DNA from: Lutraria lutraria
Taxonomy: Eukaryota; Mollusca; Bivalvia; Venerida; Mactridae
Length of the DNA stretch: 64,000 nucleotides
NCBI GenBank assembly: GCA_964023205.1
Contig: CAXIEG010000217.1
Coordinates: forward strand, 23,141-87,140
Direction: 5' to 3'
Shown piece by piece: positions 57,097 to 64,000 of the stretch. Both the position numbers and the translations under genes were made by a program. The notes below the pieces were generated by a model. That model had not been told where the DNA came from, made no database searches, and saw only the letters and a list, made by a program, of their open reading frames with translations. Position 1 is the first letter of the stretch. Each line of letters begins with the position of its first letter.

Positions 57097-57967
57097 AGTT
57101 TAGAGTCTTAACTTTCTGCTATAAATTATACTAGGATTTGAATTTATAAATTTTAATTCTATAGTTGCTTCAAACTTTTATTTACTCAGTTCATGTTTTT
57201 ACATGACAATAAGAGCAATATAGAACATAGTATTAACAAACTGAAACAAGGTATAAATGTACGAAAGCGTTAGTTAATTTTATGATTTAAATAATAAAAT
57301 ACAGTAAGGCGGTGGTTGCTATAGAAATACAGGTCATACTTATGATATCTATGTGTTTTGTGTAATGTTTTTACAATTCCATGGAGTCATTGCGCAACAA
57401 TATTGTCACCTAAAACACATGTTTCATCCGGTATTGGGAAATACCAGCGATGCTTGTTATTGTACAAATGGAAATGTACCATGTTATTGCAAAATTTCTA
57501 AATAAATTATGTGAAAATTATTCATTTCTAATTAAATTAAATTATCACCACCATGGTATTTGACGATATGATTTTTTTTTCTAGAAAATATAGAGAAATG
57601 GTAACAATAGTTTTGTCTCAAGCAATGAGACTCCCATATGAACTAAAATCACCAATCAATAGTGTTTCTCAGAGAATATTACCTGATAATTTGTTTATTT
57701 TAACTGAAAGTTTGTCCCATCAGTGTAGAAGTTATGAAAAGTAATTGGCATGCTGTTAAAGATACATTTTTGTAGTGCTGAAAGAATTATTTCTGTTTAA
57801 ATTTCCGGAAAAGGCCCCTTGACAATCTTATTTGATATTGTTGGTTTATGCTACATTTGTAGTAGTAGGACATTTTATCGCATGAAAGTCTTAAAACTCA
57901 GCGAAATTGTTTTGTCAGTCAAGTTTATTTATGTCAATGATTTGAAATAAGCAATCATTGAAATGAA

Positions 57968-58145
57968 TACAGTGTAACCTCCATCAACAGTCACTTCCAA
58001 ACAACAGCCATCTCGCTGTTTCAGCCAGTATTCTCGAAAAATTGACATTTTACTGTATTTTCACTCTCTCAACAACATCCACCTCTTTACAACATTTTTG
58101 TCTTTCCATTGGTGGCTGTTGTTAGGAGTTTGCTCTGTAATCACA
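57968..58145. repeat. MITE-like repeat
   Basis: ATACAGTGTAACCTCCATCA and GGTGGCTGTTGTTAGGAGTT ... CTCTGTAA are loosely inverted. ACAACAGCCATCTC / GTGGCTGTTGTTAG is a clear inner inverted pair. It is related to 17085-17235. Confidence 0.5.
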
Positions 58146-58853
58146 TAATTTATTCCTACATGTATATTTCAGCAGTTTGCTTTTATGTTACTACCAAATT
58201 TGCCCCAATAAACATCCATCCTCTAATTGATGCTCCACACCCCTAGCATATTTTTTAGAAAAATGAAAAAATCATGACATGTACTGAAATCCTCCAAAAT
58301 TCATCCATTGCACCAATTTATTACCATTAAAATTATTGATAAATCTATGTCAAATGTTACACCATGTATGTGTTTATTAGGGTACAGTTGGCATTATAGG
58401 ATGTTTTCGTTGACATTTATTAATATTAAATGCTGTATGTAACATTTCTGTACCTCAGCATAGCTTGGCTGAAGGCATTCCACTCGAGATCTGTACCTTA
58501 CATATTGAAACCTCATGTTAAAACTTGAGTTATTGTTTTCAAATTATGCGTTCAATATGACAGGTCATATTTATTTATTCATACATGCAGAAATACTTGT
58601 TTACTGTATGATGCAATTAGTGCCAGCAATCCCAGACCTAGGGGGCTCATTTGAATACAAAATATGACTGAATCAATTTTTAATTTACTGTTGACACACC
58701 ATTCTTTTAGCACTGCAGTATGTTAAAGTTGGTGTATGTTTTGTTTTTTCAACATTGAATACAATTTTGATATACATGTACCGGTATGTATTATTCCACA
58801 TTGGGCATGCTAGGAATTAAATTATTAATATTGTTGTCTGTTTTATTTGTATA

Positions 58854-59034
58854 CAATTAAACCTGTGAACAAAAGCCACCCTCGGGAAAGACAAAATCCG
58901 ACCTTTTTTGACAAGTGACAGTGGCCTTTATTCAGAGGTCATCTTGTTCTTAAAATAAAAAATGTTTTTTTAAGAATGGCCTTACTCACAGGGTGGCCTT
59001 TATTTCAGAGTAGCCACTAACACATATTTGACTG
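58854..59034. repeat. Family C MITE, near full-length
   Basis: CAATTAAACCTGTGAACAAA at the left, AACACATATTTGACTG followed by TA at the right. It contains the 18-bp pair TACTCACAGGGTGGCCTT / TATTTCAGAGTAGCC. Confidence 0.75.
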
Positions 59035-59222
59035 TACATATTGTATTCATTCTGATAGGCTTAGGTGACTGTTACCTCTTGTACATGTGAGTGGCTGCAA
59101 GTTTGATATACTTTTTAGACCCTACTGCTAACTCACCATAATGTGTTTTTTCATGTCCATGTGACGTGTAAAAGACTTTTGTTTTGACATTTAATACCTG
59201 CATATTAACTACCTGTCTTAAT

Positions 59223-59648
59223 CAAGGACTTATGTTCATACATGGATTTGCAACTTCCTTATTAACAGTTAGAAACGAAAATACAAAATTATCTGTGATG
59301 ATCCTAATGTTTACAATGTTCAGCTTAAATATCTGTGATATTCTGAATTTATAATTCCTAAAACGAAAGGATAATAATAAATGTCCGCCATCTTTGAATT
59401 TAAAATGCTCGACTGATGCCGTTTTCAATGCATATTCTTAAATACAGATGTGGATTTTAAGTGCATCTCAATATCTTTATGAAATTTGTTGTATTATTGA
59501 GTTATTTAGTATATTTAAGTTTGTGAACACCCGATTACAGCTGTCGGTAATTGCCATGTATATAACAATGCATTGTGGGATCATCTCTCGCTATATTGTT
59601 TGAGCTATTTTTAGCAATTGCGATTCCATGAATATATATAAGTCCTTG
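59223..59648. repeat. Family A MITE, second long copy
   Basis: 426 bp. CAAGGACTTATGTTCATACA then TGGATTTGCAACTTCC at the left, inverted at the right to AAGTCCTTG. Flanks TCTTAAT and TCGTAAT agree at 6 of 7 positions, consistent with an aged 7-bp target duplication. Confidence 0.8.
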
Positions 59649-60514
59649 TCGTAATAAAGCATCTTATAACATTGACAATAATGAATTGAAAAAAAAATTC
59701 CTTGATTACCGGTACTAGTTTTTAGGAACATATTTTTTGACACATATTTCATTTATGTGAGCATTTTGCTGTAATTCTGTTACTCTACTGGGATCATGTT
59801 TGTTTTTTTGCATGTGGCATTTCCTGGAATTAGAACTATTTTTCTTTCTTCCCAAATACCTGTTTAGTTTAACTGCCTGAAATCGATAGAATGGAATCTT
59901 CAGAGCACTGATAACAATAATTTACCTTAACTTTGCAACAATTAATCTCAGTTTTATAAAACAAAATAATGACATATGAATGTTCTTTGTTTGTTCAGCT
60001 GTTAGGGAGAAAAAAATCCTTTATTGGAATGAATAAAACATCAACATACTGTGATTTACTTTCATGTTTAAAAAAACATATCAGGCATAATATATAATTT
60101 GAATTTTCAGCAACTTGATCTGTTCATATTAAAAAAATTTGAATCCAAACTGCCGATTCAGTGATTGGTTGGTTGACCATGCAATGACATTGCTCCATTT
60201 TCAAAATTTTCAGGGTAAATTGAAAACTAGAACAACTACCAGGTAAATGACAATAAAAATTGATATTTTTGCTTACCAACATTTCCTCATTCAAAATGAT
60301 GATTTCTTACACCGTTTGTTACAATTGATAGGCGTTTTTTTTTCAATTTCTTTACAGCAAAATTGTAGTCAAACAACACTGTGTGAAATTTCAAGTTAAT
60401 TCATTAAACTTATACTACTCAAGCAAATGGAATTTGAAATTGTGTTTGGGTTAGTTACATGACTCTGAGTGTGTACTGTCCACAACCATCAGTCTAAGCA
60501 TGAAATTTGAAAGA

Positions 60515-60645
60515 CCTTCATGTAAAGGTCACCCTGTGAATAAAAACCAATCTTAGAACAAAATGACCTCTGAATAAAGACTACCTGTCAATAAAGGTCA
60601 CATTTTGTCTTTCCCAATTATAGACTTTGTTCACAGGTTTGTCTG
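60515..60645. repeat. Family C MITE, right part
   Basis: TGTAAAGGTCACCCTGTGAA, ACCTGTCAATAAAGGTCACA and the right end TTCACAGGTTTGTCTG. Confidence 0.6.
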
Positions 60646-63600
60646 CAATGATCAAATAAAAGTGTTACCGTATGTGTGTTAATTTTCTGGCTTCACATAC
60701 CTGGTTGTATTGAAGTGGATATAATGATCTGTTACTATAAACTATGCCATCAGGAAATGTCATACATTAGCCTGTTCGGAGACTTCTACAATTACTACCA
60801 ACAGTATGATCTCATGGTCATTGTCTGGTTGATAATTATATCCAGTGAGTCTATTGATTTGATATCACTTTGAAATAATAGTAATCATGCAAGGCAGTTT
60901 ATTTGTCCTTCACCAGTTCAGGTTTCCATGCATGCTGTCACTGCAGCTCAGTGTGCATGAATTTTGATGCCGAATGAAGTACTATGAGTGTTTTTCTGCA
61001 TCTGCCATGCAATCCTGTTCCATGTTGCTGTGAAAGTCTTAGTAGGTTCAGTTTCCATGAGTACACCCAGTACTTTGATTATTTCTTTATTTTATTCCTA
61101 TAATTATACAAAACAATAATTTAGATTAGGCACCATAAAGCTATGCCTATAAAATATTGGTCATGGATATGTTTCAGAGTGTGTTAGCCTGTCTTCCATT
61201 AGTTAGTCTCCCGAGAGTGATAGATACCCAATATGATGTGATGTTTTTTTGTGACACTGTATTTTTATTATGTCCTGTGGGAGGTATGGTGAAAATAAAA
61301 CAGAGGTCTTGTTTGTAAGAATGTATATATGATATTCAGGATTAACTTTTTTATGCTGGTATTGTCAATTAAGGTTACATAGGGTCTTTGAACCACAGTC
61401 AACTCTGATTATATGGCCATTGTTTGGTGTAGATCATAGTCAGCCAAGTCATGATTTAATGGCCAAGGCTCAGTAAAACCATGGTTGTCTAATGTTATCA
61501 GATTCTGGTATTTCTGTGCCATGTATGGACACATGTTCTTCAGGTGTTGTAGAGCCATAGTCGAATTGTCACCAGGTATCTTGTCCACAGGTGTGAAGGA
61601 ACCTGGGGTGGCCATAGAAAAGCCTAGCTGATTCTCACACATGCTTTCTGACTAAAATATAATTGGACAAACATAGTCGCAGTCATGATCATGTATATTC
61701 TGTATTAAACATACAATTAAGGTTATCTAGGTATTTGAACCATGGTCAACTCTTATTATAAACAAACTTATGGTGAACATTGTGTGCAGTAAACTATAGT
61801 CAGCTATAATAGTCCATGTACAATGTTTATATTTGTATTTCATAATGTATAATCATGGACTTCAAATCTTGTAAAACCATAATTTTAGATTTTGTTAGAC
61901 TGCGGGAGGCGATTAGTTAATTAGCTCCTTTTAATTAATAACCATTTGAATGTAAATTATTTGTGGGTTCTGTAAGCCTCTCTTATGGTTGGCTGAGCTT
62001 CATTTTAATCAAACCTTAATTGACCAAGACCTCAGACATCTGGAAACTGTCAATATTTCAAAGTCAGTTTGTAAAAAATGTTTTTAATTCGCTCAGGCTG
62101 ATGTCTTAAACTTATTAGTTTATTTTTATAGAACAGAATGCAGATACTATTTGTTGACAGTTACATGTTGAGACAAGTTTTATAAACATGTTGTCTAGAG
62201 CAATTGAGACTGGAATTAACTTCGAAGGAAATGAAAATTTGCATTTTATAGCTGCCTATTTTCTGAGAAAATAACACACAGATACATGTAGGAGTGAGAC
62301 TGTGAAGTCTTTTGTATACAAATACGAGTGACACATGAAGTCTTTTTATCTTTGAAGAGCTCAAAGAACATTCTTATTTTTTGCTCATGAGTTTATTTTT
62401 TGAGGTTATAATTTTGTGGATATATTTTAGTGGTAATGATTTCTTATTAGTGTACAGTCCATAGAACATCTGTAAGAAGCCTGCTCTGCTACAGAGCAAT
62501 ACACACCTCAGCATGCGAGCTGTTACAATTACAAGGTTATCACTTTGATGGTCAAGCACTGAGAGATAAATTTCCCTGGCCAGTGGTCAGCTGATAAGCC
62601 TCGATCCTCAGCTGGATTGATAGCATGTACAATGTGCTAACTTCAACATAAAAGCTTAAATGTTATCAGCATTTTGCATTAGCTTCAGGAGATAAATTTC
62701 TCTTTATGTTCTTATAAAATATCAAAAGAATACCGGAAGAAAATATGATTTTATTTACATCATGAAAACTTTTTTTCCAACACATCATAATACATGTACA
62801 TTGTAATTATAATTAACAACAATTACAAGTATAATTGTTGAAAAAAATTGTTGACAGAATAATATACTCTTTTATCTGCTTGTCCGATGCTGAGAACAGA
62901 TAATTTTACTTTTGCAACCAGTGTGGATCATGATCAATCAACGTATGTAGAATTCTGATCTATGATGAGGTTTTTAGGTAAAACATATATATATACATAC
63001 TTCTCATATGGCATAGCCATATTCATATGATTTGTTGTAAAATTGACTGCAAAGAACATGAAAGTCTAAATTGGGTATATTTTAACAACATACTAAACAA
63101 AACAAATTAAAGAAAACATTATGAAATGTTTAGCATACACTGTCATCCTTAGATTACCTGACACATGCTATACATTATACACACATTATACACACATGTG
63201 CACATACTGTTTCTTGAATTTTGTTTTAATAAAAAATTAGCATCCCTAGATTAGTGCATACCTAAACCAATGGCTGTTTTGTCAATCCATTTAAAGGTTT
63301 TACAAAGCCTTATAATAAAATGGAAAAGACCAATCGTTGTTTCACGTTGGAAAACTTTTAGAAAAGCAATTCATAGGAGTATCAATTTAAGTCTATATTC
63401 AACATTGCTAACAACCTTAATACTATAAGTATGCATTAAATTTTGTATTTCATACAAACATATTTTCAAGTCCATCATCCAGAATGACTCACAAATTACA
63501 TTTTTTAGAACTATCGGTAGTATTCTAACTTTCATGACTGAAGATTCACTCAATAAAAAGAAATATAAGATAGTGACCAGTATATATATATGTACACTTA

Positions 63601-64000
63601 ACAAAACTTATATATCGTCCCCTTCGTAAAATATGCATATTGTATTTATTTTTTGATATTCTGAGCTCAAATTTTCAGAGCACATGACCCTATCAACAAA
63701 ATATGTTTTATTGCTTTCTAACCCGTTACATCTCTATAGTTATAAAACAGTTAATTTGCACGTGCAGCACGTGGTAAGTATGAATCTTCGAAACATTTCT
63801 TGAAATTGATAGAGTGTTAAGCCAAATCACAGAAAAACAGAAAATGGGACGAATGTATTTAGGAAATGACCCTCGTGTACACAGTTTAGTGATTGGTGAT
63901 TGAACATAAGGTTTCGTCAATGATTGCTGTCTCTAAATAGTTGTGGATGTTTTTTGTATTTGTAATATCATTAAATATAAGAAACTGCAGTTCAACCTCT

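Larger units (their letters stand above)
55885..64000. other. Probable large intron, repeats only
   Basis: No convincing exon was found on either strand. Recognisable items are family C pieces at 56168, 56960, 58854 and 60515, a repeat at 57968-58145, and a family A copy at 59223. If the 52436 gene is real, this is its second intron. From 60700 to 64000 nothing distinctive was recognised beyond AT-rich DNA and short TATATA/TACATGTA runs. Confidence 0.5.

Noticed and set aside
60676..60873. A 65-codon hydrophobic frame as a membrane protein exon
   Set aside because: AT-rich chance frame with stop codons at both ends, no splice consensus in phase and no recognisable family.

Overview
The window is eukaryotic nuclear DNA from an animal, most likely a bivalve mollusc. 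It is AT-rich and its genes are split by GT-AG introns. It is full of short inverted-repeat elements and tRNA-derived SINEs, uses the TACATGTA word heavily, and carries an animal D-cysteine desulfhydrase. There are no bacterial features, CRISPR arrays or rRNA genes. All gene models below were built by hand from splice sites, reading phase and protein similarity recalled from memory; no database was searched.

Layout. (1) 489-2541, plus: the last two coding exons of the mitoribosomal protein MRPS30 (mL65). (2) 8463-19155, minus: a complete 12-coding-exon SHC adaptor (478 aa, PTB and SH2 domains), with a candidate 5'UTR exon ending at 20123; it converges on MRPS30. (3) 23408-38005, plus: a complete SAXO-type stabiliser of axonemal microtubules (469 aa, six coding exons), divergent from SHC. 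An internal ATG exon at 29729 overlaps its third exon. (4) 42725-49452, plus: a complete PLP-dependent D-cysteine desulfhydrase-like enzyme (402 aa, eight exons). (5) 52436-55884, plus: the probable first two coding exons of an unidentified gene that continues past the window. The genes look functionally unrelated (mitochondrial translation, receptor tyrosine kinase signalling, cilia, D-amino-acid/sulfur metabolism) and share no visible operon-like logic.

The remaining space is intron, long UTR and repeats. Several non-autonomous DNA-transposon families were delimited by terminal inverted repeats (TIRs). Family A has CAARGAC ends and a 7-bp target duplication. Family B has CTGTGGAATCATTAA-type ends, about 211 bp, TA target. 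Family C has CAGTCAAACCTGTG ends, about 180 bp, TA target. Family D has TGTTTCTGGTTAC ends. No transposase or reverse-transcriptase frame survives.

The observations most worth checking are: a hammerhead-ribozyme motif on the minus strand at 21059-21092 with a self-complementary stem III; a SAXO exon that appears to work both as an internal exon and as an alternative first exon rebuilding the same microtubule-binding module; and an 18-bp minisatellite in SHC that seems to have grown out of the end of a family C element.
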